From contig NZ_JACCBG010000001.1 of the NCBI RefSeq assembly GCF_013409645.1, forward strand, positions 4,090,001 through 4,154,000: 64,000 bases of DNA, read 5' to 3'. The notes under the pieces are model-generated. The model searched no databases. It was not told the DNA's origin and saw only the letters and a program-made list of their open reading frames with translations. Made by a program: the position numbers and the translations under genes. Positions 7,520 to 16,114 of this stretch are shown here, in pieces (the stretch's first letter is position 1; each line of letters opens with the position of its first letter). The DNA comes from Nocardioides panaciterrulae. Lineage in GTDB: Bacteria; Actinomycetota; Actinomycetes; Propionibacteriales; Nocardioidaceae.

Positions 7520-8610
7520 CGGGCGTCCCCTTCTCGGCTCAGCTCGTCGCGGACGAGGGCCGCCTGCTCGGCCAGCTGCGGCGTCGGCTCGGCGTAGACG
7601 TGCCGGAACAGGTCGTCGGGATCCGGCTCGACGTCGCGGTTCAGGCCCTCGCGGGTGTGGGCGGCGAGCCGCTCGGCGTCCTCGGCGTACGCCGCCACCG
7701 CGGCGTCGTCGAGCAGCCCGCGACCGCGCAGGTGCGCCTCGAGCCGGGTGATCGGGTCGCGCTCGACCCAGGCCTGCACGTCGGCGTCGGCGCGGTAGCG
7801 GGTCGCGTCGTCGGCGTTGGTGTGCGCCTGCATCCGGTAGGTGTGCGCCTCGACCAGCTGCGGCCCTTCACCGGCCCGGGCCCGGTTGACCGCCTCGCCG
7901 AGGACCGCCAGCAGCGCGGCGGCGTCGTTGCCGTCCACGCGCTCGGCGCGGACGCCGTACCCGACCCCCTTGTGCGCCAGCGACGGCGCGACGCTCTGCC
8001 GGGCGAGCGGCACCGAGATGGCGTACTCGTTGTTCTGCACGAAGAAGACGACCGGTGCGTCGAAGACGGCCGCGAAGTTCATCGCCTCGTGGAAGTCGCC
8101 CTCGCTGGTGGCGCCGTCGCCGCACATCGCGAGCACGACGGTGTCCTCGCCCTTCAGCCTCGCGGCGTGCGCGACGCCGACCGCGTGCAGCAGCTGGGTC
8201 GCCAGCGGCGTGGCCTGCGGGGCGACCTTCTTCTCGTAGGGGTCGTAGCCGGAGTGCCAGTCGCCCTTGAGCAGCACCAGCACCTCGACCGGGTCGACCC
8301 CGCGGGCGACGGCGGCGACCGTGTCGCGGTAGGTCGGGAACAGCCAGTCGCCCTCGGCCAGCACCTGGGCGGCCACGACCTGGCAGGCCTCCTGCCCGTG
8401 GGAGGAGGGGTAGACCGCGAGCCGGCCCTGGCGGACCAGCGCGTAGGCCTGGTCGTTGAGGCGCCGGCCGGCGACCAGCGCGGCGTACGCCTCCACGAGC
8501 GCGTCGCCGTCGGACATCTCGTACGCCGAGCCGTCGACCCGCTGCCCCTGCGGGTCGATGAGCATCACCGGTTCGGCCGACGGCAGCAGGAGATCCGGAT
8601 CACGTGTCAT
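7516..8610 (-). CDS. bkdA: 2-oxo acid dehydrogenase E1 component, alpha subunit
   Basis: This is the alpha subunit of E1, binding thiamine diphosphate in the heterotetramer with BkdB. It is about 364 residues long. The ThDP signature runs from CGDGATSEGDFHEAMNFA to FFVQNNEYAIS (about residues 162-195). The YPSSHGQEA and YDPYEKK segments are typical of actinobacterial BCKDH/PDH E1alpha. I use the ATG at 8608-8610 (MTRDPDLLLP). A GTG at 8646 is possible, but that extension runs into the promoter region and has no family-like sequence. It is the first gene of the operon, divergent from the Lrp gene. Confidence 0.9.
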   Translation of the reverse strand: MTRDPDLLLPSAEPVMLIDPQGQRVDGSAYEMSDGDALVEAYAALVAGRRLNDQAYALVRQGRLAVYPSSHGQEACQVVAAQVLAEGDWLFPTYRDTVAAVARGVDPVEVLVLLKGDWHSGYDPYEKKVAPQATPLATQLLHAVGVAHAARLKGEDTVVLAMCGDGATSEGDFHEAMNFAAVFDAPVVFFVQNNEYAISVPLARQSVAPSLAHKGVGYGVRAERVDGNDAAALLAVLGEAVNRARAGEGPQLVEAHTYRMQAHTNADDATRYRADADVQAWVERDPITRLEAHLRGRGLLDDAAVAAYAEDAERLAAHTREGLNRDVEPDPDDLFRHVYAEPTPQLAEQAALVRDELSREGDAR

Positions 8611-8741
8611 GACTCGATGGTCGTCCAGCGGCCATTCGCGCGCCACTTCGGCCGGAGATCCGAGAAGATGGAGCCCGAACGGCCGCTTCTCGTGGCCGAT
8701 CGTCCAGCAGCAGTCCCCCCAGACCCCCGGAGACGAGACAC

Positions 8742-9203
8742 GTGGCCAGCACCCTGGACGCCACCGACCACCGCATCCTCGACCAGCTCCAGCGCGACGG
8801 CCGGATGTCCATGCGCACGCTGGCCGAGCGGCTGCACATCTCCCGCGCGAACGCCTACGCCCGGGTCGAGCGGCTGCGGACCTCCGGCGTGATCAAGGGC
8901 TTCCGTGCCGACATCGACCCCGCGGCCACCGGGCTCGGCACCTCGGCCTACGTCACGCTCAACGTGCAGCAGGCCGACTGGCGCCAGGTCCGCGAGGCGC
9001 TGCGCGCGCTGCCCGGCATCGCGCACATCGGCCTGGTGGGCGGTGAGTTCGACGTGATCCTGCTGGTCCGCGCCCGCGACAACGCCGACCTGCGCCGGCT
9101 GGTCCTCGACGAGATCCAGGGCATGCCCGGGGTGGTCAACACCCGCACGCTGCTGGTCTTCGAGGAGCCCGAGCCGCTGGGTCGCGCGTTCGACGCGGAC
9201 TGA
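8742..9203 (+). CDS. Lrp/AsnC-family regulator (probable BkdR)
   Basis: This is a 153-residue feast/famine regulator. An N-terminal winged HTH (about 5-60: ILDQLQRDGRMSMRTLAERL, then ISRANAYARVERLRTSGVI) is followed by a RAM/ligand-binding domain with GLVGGEFDVILLVRARDN. The GTG start at 8742 has GGAG 9 nt upstream. It is divergent from bkdA across a 131-bp gap. In streptomycetes and mycobacteria Lrp-type BkdR proteins next to bkd genes control branched-chain amino acid catabolism, so the same role is inferred here. The gap holds two imperfect copies of TCGTCCAGC but no clear operator. Confidence 0.85.
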   Translation: MASTLDATDHRILDQLQRDGRMSMRTLAERLHISRANAYARVERLRTSGVIKGFRADIDPAATGLGTSAYVTLNVQQADWRQVREALRALPGIAHIGLVGGEFDVILLVRARDNADLRRLVLDEIQGMPGVVNTRTLLVFEEPEPLGRAFDAD

Positions 9204-9242
9204 GCGGGCAGCTTGGCCTTCGCTCCCGGACGCCGATGACCC

Positions 9243-9557
9243 TCAGGAGCCCCCGGCCTGCTTGATCTTCTCGTGGTTGCGGATGACCTCGCTGATGATC
9301 AGGTTCAAGACGGTCTCGGCGAAGGTCGGGTCGAGACCCGAGTCATGGGCCAGCGTGCGCAGCCGCTCGATCTGGAAGGCCTCGCGCGCCGGGTCCGCCG
9401 GCGGCATCCCGGAGCGGGCCTTGAGCCGGCCGACCTCCTGGGTGCACTTGAACCGCTCCGCGAGCAGGTGCACCAGGGCGGCGTCCAGGTTGTCGATGCT
9501 GGCGCGCAGCCGCCCCAGCTCCGCCGTCGCCTGGTCGGTCGTCTGCTGATCGCTCAC
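9243..9557 (-). CDS. Chorismate mutase, AroQ class
   Basis: This is a small monofunctional chorismate mutase of 104 residues, converting chorismate to prephenate for phenylalanine and tyrosine. It is all-helical, with the AroQ core LRASIDNLDAALVHLLAERF, then KCTQEVGRLKAR, PADPAREAFQIERL and NLIISEVIRNHEKIKQ. The start is GTG 9555-9557 in GTGAGCGATCAGCAG; an upstream extension lacks homologous character. It converges with the lrp gene. The next pathway enzyme, prephenate dehydratase, is about 31 kb away at 40330. Confidence 0.88.
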   Translation of the reverse strand: MSDQQTTDQATAELGRLRASIDNLDAALVHLLAERFKCTQEVGRLKARSGMPPADPAREAFQIERLRTLAHDSGLDPTFAETVLNLIISEVIRNHEKIKQAGGS

Positions 9558-9698
9558 GGGGCCGATCCAAGCACGGATCCGGGGCCCGACGGGGGCGGTT
9601 CCGCCCCGCGGACCGGGGCGGAGGACCCTGTCGGGCCACCTGCGGGACGCGCCACGGTGGAGGGTGCTGACTCCTCGTACGCCCCTGGGAGGGTCGAC

Positions 9699-11825
9699 AT
9701 GACCGACGACCGTGACGTCGTCGACCCTCGACGACCCGCCCCCGGCCGCCGGCTGGACCTGCTGGTCGCGGCGGCGACCACCCTGCTCGCCGCCACCGTC
9801 TACCTGGTTACGCTCCTGCTCGGGGCCACGCCACCTCGCCCCGCCTCGGTGATCCTGTCCACCGCGACGCCGGCGTTCGCGTTGGTCGCGCTGGTGGCCC
9901 TCGAGCTGCGGCAGCGCGAAGCACCCGACCCATGGCTCGCCTGGTTCGCGGCCGGCCTGACCGGCGGGATCGTGGCGATGGGGCTCCAGCTGATCTCCTA
10001 CCCCCTGGTCGATCCGGGCGGCGGACCGTTCGGGACCGACGACCAGGGCAACGCCGCGCTCTACCTGCTCTTCCACCTGTCCGTCGGCGCCGGCGTCCTG
10101 CTGGCCGCGCTCCGGGCGCCCGCCCGCCGGCGTTGGCTGCTGAGCGGCTCGGCGGCGGTGCTTGCCGTACTGCTGGCGCTCGGCGCGGTGCCGCTGCCCG
10201 AGCTGCTGAGCCCCGATCGGACCTACACCACGACGCTGCTCGTGGCCGAGTGGGTGCTCGCCGCCTGGGTCGCCGTGGCCACCGTGGCCTGGATCCTGCC
10301 GACGGGCGGCCGGTCGACACCGGCGCTGCGCGGCTGGATCGGCGTGGCGCTGCTGCTCTCGGTCTACGACCTCGTGCTCAACGCGCTCGCGAGCGAACGC
10401 TTCGTCCCGGTCTGGTGGGGCAGCCTGTCGCTGCGCGTGCTGACCTACGCCGTGCTCGCGCTCGGCGTCGTCACGACCCTGGTGCTGCAGCTGCGCGATC
10501 TCGACCGCTACAGCGAGACCGAGCTCGACCGGCGCGAGGGCCAGCTGCGCCAGGCGCTGCAGTCGGCGAGCGCCCTGATGGCCTCGGCCGAGCTGTTCTC
10601 ACGGGCCACCACCCCCGACGAGGTGGCGGCCACCCTGTGCGAGCAGACCGCCATGCTCAGCGGGCTGCCGCGGTCCGAGCTGGTCGTGTGGCACGACCTC
10701 CGCGAGCCCACCGCGCTGGCCCAGGTCGGCGCGACGCCCCCCGCCGAGGAGCGGGACCGGTGGCCCCGCGAGGCCGGGCTCACCATGTCCCGGCTCTACG
10801 CCACCGGGGAGGGCGTCTTCCTGGAGACCGCCGACGAGGTGGCCGGCTGGCTGGCCGGCCGGCACGGACCGGCCTCCACCCTGGGCGCGCTGGTGCTGGT
10901 CCCCCTGGTCTCCCCGCAGGCGCCCCCGGCGCTGCTGGTGGCCTGGGGCGAGCACCCGCACGCGCTGCCCCTCGCCCGGCGCCGCGTGATCGCGAACCTG
11001 GTCAACCAGGCCGGCCAGGCCTGGGGCCGCGCCTCGGCGTACCAGGCCCAGGCCCACGCCGCCGCGACGCTCCAGGCCTCCCTGCTGCCCACCGGCCTCA
11101 CCCCGCCGCCGGGGCTCAGCCTCGCGGCCCGCTACGTGCCCGGGGAGAGCGGCCTGCGGGTCGGCGGCGACTGGTTCGACTGCCTGCGCCTCCCCGACGG
11201 ACGCGTCGCGCTGGTCGTCGGCGACGTGATGGGCAAGGGCCTGCACGCGGCCGCGGTGATGGGCCAGGTGCGCACCACCGCGCGCACGCTGGCACGGCTC
11301 GATCCCGCCCCCGAGAAGGTGCTCACCGGACTCGACGAGCTCACCCACGAGCTGGACATCGACGAGATCGCGACCGTCACCTACGCCCTGCTCGACCTCT
11401 CCTCGGGCGGCTTGAGCATCGGCCGGGCCGGCCACGTGCCCCCGCTGCTGGTCCCGCGACGGGGGCGGACGCGGTACGTCGTACCGGGGGGCTCACCGCC
11501 GCTCGGCGCACCGAGTGCGGCCCGGGTCCAGGCGGACCTGCAGCTGCGTCCCGGCGACGTGCTGGTGCTCTACACCGACGGGCTGGTCGAGGACCGGGTC
11601 AGCGGACTCGACTTCGGCATGCACGAGCTCTCGCGCACCGCCGAGTCGCTGCGCGACAGGTTCCAGCTCGACCTCGAGGGGTGCACCGACCGGCTGCTGG
11701 CCTGGTCGGGCACCGACCACCGCGACGACGACGTGGCGCTGATGGTGGTCCGCCTCGACGGGCCGCTGGCCGCGCCGCCGGAGCCACCGCGTGGGGACGT
11801 CGGCGCGCAGCCGCTGCCGGCCTGA
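9699..11825 (+). CDS. Membrane-bound PP2C (SpoIIE-type) serine phosphatase with GAF domain
   Basis: This is a 708-residue signalling protein. Residues 20-260 hold about eight hydrophobic helices. A short coiled segment (about 265-300) leads to a GAF-like sensor (about 300-445) and a SpoIIE/PP2C phosphatase domain (about 465-695). Metal-site motifs are GGDWFD (about 489), GDVMGKG (about 508), LYTDGLVE (about 625) and DDDVALMV (about 676). ATG 9699 follows GGGAGGGTCGAC. Such proteins dephosphorylate anti-anti-sigma factors, but no STAS or anti-sigma gene is adjacent, so the partner is unknown. Confidence 0.88.
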   Translation: MTDDRDVVDPRRPAPGRRLDLLVAAATTLLAATVYLVTLLLGATPPRPASVILSTATPAFALVALVALELRQREAPDPWLAWFAAGLTGGIVAMGLQLISYPLVDPGGGPFGTDDQGNAALYLLFHLSVGAGVLLAALRAPARRRWLLSGSAAVLAVLLALGAVPLPELLSPDRTYTTTLLVAEWVLAAWVAVATVAWILPTGGRSTPALRGWIGVALLLSVYDLVLNALASERFVPVWWGSLSLRVLTYAVLALGVVTTLVLQLRDLDRYSETELDRREGQLRQALQSASALMASAELFSRATTPDEVAATLCEQTAMLSGLPRSELVVWHDLREPTALAQVGATPPAEERDRWPREAGLTMSRLYATGEGVFLETADEVAGWLAGRHGPASTLGALVLVPLVSPQAPPALLVAWGEHPHALPLARRRVIANLVNQAGQAWGRASAYQAQAHAAATLQASLLPTGLTPPPGLSLAARYVPGESGLRVGGDWFDCLRLPDGRVALVVGDVMGKGLHAAAVMGQVRTTARTLARLDPAPEKVLTGLDELTHELDIDEIATVTYALLDLSSGGLSIGRAGHVPPLLVPRRGRTRYVVPGGSPPLGAPSAARVQADLQLRPGDVLVLYTDGLVEDRVSGLDFGMHELSRTAESLRDRFQLDLEGCTDRLLAWSGTDHRDDDVALMVVRLDGPLAAPPEPPRGDVGAQPLPA

Positions 11826-11848
11826 GCCCGCTCGGCCCCCGGCTCCGA

Positions 11849-12247
11849 TCAGAGGTGGTCGGGCACGATCAGCGCGTCGGGGTCGCTGCGCGGCGGCACG
11901 TGGGCGAGCGCGGCCTGCACCAGCGCGACCCGTGCCTTGACCACGATCGCCCGCTTCACCCGTCCGACGTCCTCGCCCACCAGCCCCTCGACGGTCTGGG
12001 TCACCTGCTCGTCGGTGAAGGTGGGCCGGGTGCCCGACTCGACCTCGACGTCGGGCAGCGCCACGAGCACCGGCAGCACCTCGCCGCTGAGACCGTCGAG
12101 GATCACGTAGCGCTGATACCGGTCCAGCTCGTCCCACACCGCGTCGACGTCCCGCTTGCCCCGGCGTACGTCCTTGTCCTGGGCGGCCAGGACGGTCTTG
12201 GCGGCGCCGGTGAGGGCGGCGGTCAGCTCGTGCTCGGTGAAGCGCAT
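11849..12247 (-). CDS. Conserved hypothetical protein, 132 aa
   Basis: Not recognised. It is a soluble, charged, mostly helical protein starting MRFTEHELTAALTGAAKTVL. The segment KDVRRGKRDVDAVWDELDRY and a C-terminal VPPRSDPDALIVPDHL can be read. Codon use matches the genome and GGAG lies just before the ATG, so it is likely to be a real gene. It is convergent with the phosphatase gene and in line with the following aldo/keto reductase, 54 bp apart. The sequence suggests no function. Confidence 0.7.
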   Translation of the reverse strand: MRFTEHELTAALTGAAKTVLAAQDKDVRRGKRDVDAVWDELDRYQRYVILDGLSGEVLPVLVALPDVEVESGTRPTFTDEQVTQTVEGLVGEDVGRVKRAIVVKARVALVQAALAHVPPRSDPDALIVPDHL

Positions 12248-12301
12248 GGCTCCAGCATGCCGGGTCGGCGACTCGCGTGTCGCGGCCGGGCCGGGCCCGG
12301 C

Positions 12302-13183
12302 TCAGGCGTCCAGCGAGACGAGCTCCTCGGCGGTCAGCTCCAGGTCGGCGGCGGCGGCGGAGTCCCGGATCGACTCGGGCCGCTTGGCGCCCGGGATCGG
12401 GATCACCACCGGGGACTGGGCGAGCTCCCAGGCGAGCGCCACCTGCTGGGCGCTGACGCCGCGCGCCTCAGCCACCCGGGCGAAGGCCGGGTGCTTCTCG
12501 TGCAGGCTCTTGGCGTCGTTGAGCCCACCCAGCGGGCTCCACGGGAGGAACGCCAGGCCGAGCTCCTCGCACACGTCGATCTCGGGGCGGCTGCTGCGGA
12601 ACGCCGGCGAGAACTGGTTCTGCACGCTGACCAGGGCGTCCCCGAGCTCCTTGTGGGCGAGGCGGATCTGGTCGGGGTCGGCGTTCGACAGCCCGATCAT
12701 CCGCACCTTGCCAGAGTCGTGGATCTCCTTGAGCGTGCCCACCACGTCGGCGTAGTCGACCTTCGGGTCCGGCCGGTGGTGCTGCCACAGCGCGATCTGC
12801 TCGACGCCCAGTCGTTGCAGGCTGGCGTCGACAGCGGCGTGCAGGTGATCGGGCGAGCTGTCGAGGTCCCATCCGGCGTCCTCGGTGCGCACGTGCCCGC
12901 CCTTCGTGGCGAGCAGGACCCGGTCGCTCACGCCCAGCTCGTCGAGCAGGCCGGCGACCAGCCGCTCGTTGGCGCCCATCGCCCGCGCGCCCAGGTCGCC
13001 GGCCGGACCGTAGGCGTCCGCGGTGTCGAGGAGGGTGACCCCCGCGTCCAGCGCGGCCCGGATCGTGGCGGCCAGCCGCTCGCGCGGCTGGGTGCCGGAC
13101 TGGTCGAAGGTCATCAGTCCCAGCCCGATCGCGCCGACCTCCGTGCGTCCCACGGTGTCGTTGCCCAGTGCTCGTGTGTGCAT
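12302..13183 (-). CDS. Aldo/keto reductase
   Basis: This is an NADPH-dependent (alpha/beta)8-barrel oxidoreductase of 293 residues. The catalytic tetrad is visible: Asp53 and Tyr58 in LLDTADAYGP, Lys94 in LLATKGGH, and a His in ALWQHHRPD (135/136). C-terminal PIPGAKRPESI is the cofactor-phosphate site. ATG 13181-13183 begins MHTRALGNDTV. The frame is open further upstream, but that part is proline-rich noise. Substrate is unknown. Confidence 0.9.
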   Translation of the reverse strand: MHTRALGNDTVGRTEVGAIGLGLMTFDQSGTQPRERLAATIRAALDAGVTLLDTADAYGPAGDLGARAMGANERLVAGLLDELGVSDRVLLATKGGHVRTEDAGWDLDSSPDHLHAAVDASLQRLGVEQIALWQHHRPDPKVDYADVVGTLKEIHDSGKVRMIGLSNADPDQIRLAHKELGDALVSVQNQFSPAFRSSRPEIDVCEELGLAFLPWSPLGGLNDAKSLHEKHPAFARVAEARGVSAQQVALAWELAQSPVVIPIPGAKRPESIRDSAAAADLELTAEELVSLDA

Positions 13184-13353
13184 GGGAGGAGGAGTACCCG
13201 CTCCCCCAGGGGGCGCAAACGCTCCCGGCCGGGGGCCGGGTGGTGGCCGCGCGGCCGCAGTCTCGCGGGCGTGAGACTCCGCACAGGACGTGGTCGGAAC
13301 CGGTCGCCGGGGTACCGGACGAGGAAGACTCATCCACCAGCAGGAGGCACAGC

Positions 13354-14190
13354 GTGGCCGGCACGACAGCGAAGCAAGCCGATCGGACGGCCCGCCACTC
13401 CGACACCGTGTCGTGGGGGGTCCGGGTCGGCCTGGTCTGCTACGGGCTGGTCCACCTGCTGGTGGCCTTCGTCGCCATCCGGCTGATCCTGGGCTCGAAC
13501 AGCGGGTCGGCCACCGGCAAGGGCGCGCTCGCCCAGCTGGCCAGGGACACCGCCGGCCGGGTGACGCTGGGCGCGCTCGCGGTCGGGTTCGCGGTGCTCG
13601 TGGTCTGGCAGCTCGCGGCGGCCGCGATCGGCTACCGCGACCACGACGGCCTGCGCCGCCACCTGTTGCGGCTGGGGGCGCTGGGCCGGGCCGCGGTGTT
13701 CGGCTACCTGGCGGGGGCCACTTCGAGCCTGGCGATCGCCGGGCGCAGCGCCAGCAGCAGCCCCGACTCGACGACCGCCAAGCTGATGTCCCTGCCCGCC
13801 GGCCCCTGGCTCGTCGCGCTGGTGGGCGCCACCATCGCCGGCGTGGGCATCGGGCTCGCGATCTTCGGCTGGCAGAAGCGGTTCCTCGAGCAGCTGGACG
13901 AGCGCGCCCGCCGCGACGGTGGTCGCCGCATCCCGGTCGTGGTGCTCGGCCGGTTCGGCTACGTCGCCAAGGGGGTGGCCTTCGTGGTCGTCGGCGTGCT
14001 GCTGGGTTGGGCGGCCTGGACGCACGACCCGCAGAAGTCCGGCGGTCTCGACCAGGCGCTGATGCGGCTGCTCGGCGGTTCGCTCGGCAAGGTCGCGATC
14101 GTCGTGATCGCCGTGGGCGTCGGCTGCTTCGGGCTGTTCATGCTCGCCCGCGCCCGGCACCTGGAGCGGGACGCGCTCACCGGGGAGTGA
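13354..14190 (+). CDS. DUF1206 membrane protein
   Basis: This is an integral membrane protein of 278 residues with six hydrophobic helices arranged as three two-helix repeats, which is the DUF1206 layout. Each repeat starts with a VRVGLVCYGLVHLLVAF / LLRLGALGRAAVFGYLAG / LGRFGYVAKGVAFVVVG type helix. GTG 13354 is preceded by AGGAGG at ideal distance; an earlier GTG-started frame has no ribosome site. The function of DUF1206 proteins is unknown. The 170 bp upstream hold a 6-bp stem (13259-13278) and nothing else clear. Confidence 0.85.
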   Translation: MAGTTAKQADRTARHSDTVSWGVRVGLVCYGLVHLLVAFVAIRLILGSNSGSATGKGALAQLARDTAGRVTLGALAVGFAVLVVWQLAAAAIGYRDHDGLRRHLLRLGALGRAAVFGYLAGATSSLAIAGRSASSSPDSTTAKLMSLPAGPWLVALVGATIAGVGIGLAIFGWQKRFLEQLDERARRDGGRRIPVVVLGRFGYVAKGVAFVVVGVLLGWAAWTHDPQKSGGLDQALMRLLGGSLGKVAIVVIAVGVGCFGLFMLARARHLERDALTGE

Positions 14191-14239
14191 CCGGGGCCGC
14201 GGCCGGGGCGCACTAGCCTCGGGCCACGAGGAGGTGCGC

Positions 14240-15040
14240 GTGCACGGTGAAGTGGTGAGGACCGAGCGGATCAGCCCGGGAATGGTGCGGGTCGTGCTCG
14301 GCGGCCCGGGGCTGACGGAATTCCGCCGACCCGAGGAGACCGACGCCTACGTCAACGTGGCGATCGCGCCGCCGGGAGCGCCGTACGGCCCGGTGTTCGA
14401 CCCCGAGGAGGTCCGGGCGCGGTACGGCCCCGAGCTCGGCCCCGCGCGCCGCCGCTACACGGTCCGCGACTGGGACACGGAGCAGCGGCACCTGGTCCTG
14501 GACTTCGTGGTGCACGGCAGCGAGGGCGTCGCGGGCACGTGGGCCGCGACCTGCCGGCCGGGCGACCTGCTGGTGTTCACCGGGCCCGGGGGCGGCTACC
14601 GGCCGGACCCGACCGCCGACTGGCACCTGCTGATCGGTGACGAGTCGGCACTCCCGGCCATCGCCGCCTCCCTCGAGGCGCTCGCCGCCGGAACCACCGC
14701 CGTCGTACGGCTCGTGGCCGACGGCCCGGAGCACGAGGTCGGACTCGAGACGGCCGCGGACCTCGACCTCGCGTGGGTGCACCGGCAGCCGGAGGACCCG
14801 GCGCCGCTGCCGGCCGCCGTGCGGGCCGCCCGCTTCCCGGAGGGACGGGTGCACGCGTTCGTGCACGGCGAGGCCGACGAGATCCGGGCGATCCGCCGCC
14901 ACCTGCTCACCGACCGCGGCCTCGAGCGCGCCCAGATGTCCTGTTCGCCTTACTGGCGTCGCACCATGACCGACGAGGCGTGGCGGCAGGTCAAGCGCGA
15001 GTACGTCGGCGCCATGGAGGCCGAGCTCGACCTCGCCTAG
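14240..15040 (+). CDS. Siderophore-interacting protein (FAD-dependent ferric-siderophore reductase)
   Basis: This is a cytoplasmic flavoprotein reductase of the SIP/ViuB family that releases iron from imported ferric siderophores using NAD(P)H. It has 266 residues. An FAD-binding barrel contains RRYTVRDWD and LDFVVHGSEGVAGTWA. A C-terminal NADPH-like domain has LLIGDESALPAI and ends with the family's SPYWRRTMTDEAWRQVK. GTG 14240 follows GAGGAGG by 5 nt. No siderophore transport genes are adjacent. Confidence 0.9.
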   Translation: MHGEVVRTERISPGMVRVVLGGPGLTEFRRPEETDAYVNVAIAPPGAPYGPVFDPEEVRARYGPELGPARRRYTVRDWDTEQRHLVLDFVVHGSEGVAGTWAATCRPGDLLVFTGPGGGYRPDPTADWHLLIGDESALPAIAASLEALAAGTTAVVRLVADGPEHEVGLETAADLDLAWVHRQPEDPAPLPAAVRAARFPEGRVHAFVHGEADEIRAIRRHLLTDRGLERAQMSCSPYWRRTMTDEAWRQVKREYVGAMEAELDLA

Positions 15041-15079
15041 GCCCGCGAATCGGGGTCGAGCCCGCCCGCCAGACATGGA

Positions 15080-15111
15080 AGAAGCCGCAGACCTGTCGGC
15101 CTGCGGCTTCT
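15080..15111. terminator. Stem-loop after siderophore-interacting protein gene
   Basis: A perfect 11-bp stem (AGAAGCCGCAG with its complement) and a 10-nt loop lie 40 bp past the stop at 15040. They are also just beyond the 3' end of the oppositely oriented tRNA-Arg. It can serve both transcripts. Confidence 0.75.
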
Positions 15112-15119
15112 GCACCCTG

Positions 15120-15192
15120 CGCGCCTGTAGGGATTCGAACCCCAAACCTTCTGATCCGTAGTCAGATGCTCTATCCGTTGAGCTACAGGCGC
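15120..15192 (-). tRNA. tRNA-Arg (anticodon ACG)
   Basis: A full cloverleaf can be drawn on the minus strand: 7-bp acceptor GCGCCTG/CAGGCGC, D-arm GCTC/GAGC, anticodon stem TCTGA/TCAGA with loop CTACGGA (anticodon ACG, read as ICG after deamination), and T-arm with TTCGAAT. The discriminator base is G at 15120. CCA is not encoded. Confidence 0.95.
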
Positions 15193-15297
15193 CCGCCGCT
15201 CTCGCGAACGACTGGACGAGGATAGCGGACGGGCCGGGGGATGCCGAAATCGCCCGTTCCCCTCGACTGCGGCGGCCCGGGAGCCGATCATCGCGGC

Positions 15298-15870
15298 ATG
15301 GGCTTCGTCGCGAGCACGCCGGCCGCTCGGCACCTCGGAGCCGCGCTCGCGTTGACGGCCCTGCTGCCGGGGCTGGGGGCGTGCACCAAGGACTCGCACG
15401 GCTCGAGCACGCCGCCCGCCTCGTCCCCGCCGTCCTCGATCCCGGTCAGGGCGCCGGCGCCCCGGGCGAACGGACCGTTCCCGGTGCGGCTCGGCGTCGG
15501 CCTGGCGGTGCTCACCGCCGAGCGGTGCGACCCGGCCGAGGCCCGCCGGGTTTGCTCGGTGGACCGGAGCCGGAGCTGGGCGCCGCTCGGCTCCCCCCGC
15601 CCGGTCACGGTGACCGACGTGCGCACGCACCTGGCGGACCAGCACACGTCCTGGACGACCGCCGTCCGGTTCGCCGAGGCCGACCGGACGGCCCTGCGGC
15701 GGGCGGCGAAGCAGGCCACGGCGACGGGTGGCGTGGTGCTGGTGCTCGACGCGGACCGGGGCGTCCTGGCGGCGATCCCCCCGAGCACCATCGAGGGCGG
15801 GGCCGCCGTACTCACCGGCCTCGACAAGCCCACGGCGTGGTCCCTGGTGGAGGGTTTCGCGCCGGACTGA
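15298..15870 (+). CDS. Lipoprotein with SecD P1-head-like domain
   Basis: This is a 190-residue predicted lipoprotein. The signal region MGFVASTPAARHLGAALALT leads to lipobox GLGAC. A Ser/Pro-rich linker follows, then about 130 residues whose order resembles the periplasmic P1-head domain of SecD: VTVTDVRTHL, WTTAVRFAEADRTALRR, GGVVLVLDADRGVLAAIP, IEGGAAVLTGLDKPTA. There are no SecD membrane helices. This suggests a free extracytoplasmic copy of the SecD head fold, function unknown. The ATG at 15298 is preferred to 15241 because it starts the signal peptide directly. Confidence 0.7.
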   Translation: MGFVASTPAARHLGAALALTALLPGLGACTKDSHGSSTPPASSPPSSIPVRAPAPRANGPFPVRLGVGLAVLTAERCDPAEARRVCSVDRSRSWAPLGSPRPVTVTDVRTHLADQHTSWTTAVRFAEADRTALRRAAKQATATGGVVLVLDADRGVLAAIPPSTIEGGAAVLTGLDKPTAWSLVEGFAPD

Positions 15871-16114
15871 CCGGTCCCAGGCCCGCCGGATCGGGCGAAG
15901 CCCATCGTTGAACGATCCAATAGGTGGCGCCGGAACGCGGGGGTACTCTCGGCCCATCCCGGGGCTGGAGACACTCGTCCCCGGACCCAAGTCGCCGACA
16001 ACGACGCCGAGCGATCCACCACGACTCCACGACACACCGTCGATACGCTCGACGGCCGGCGGCGCCATCCCGCAACGGAGGCGCCCCGCGAATGCGCGAG
16101 AGGGACCATCAAGC

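Noticed and set aside
8611..8741. Lrp operator between bkdA and the lrp gene
   Set aside because: Only two imperfect TCGTCCAGC copies are visible, without symmetry or conserved spacing, which is too weak to annotate.
15904..15916. ATCGTTgAACGAT palindrome upstream of pckG as an operator
   Set aside because: It is short, single, and about 200 bp from the start codon; chance cannot be excluded. It is noted only in the pckG entry.
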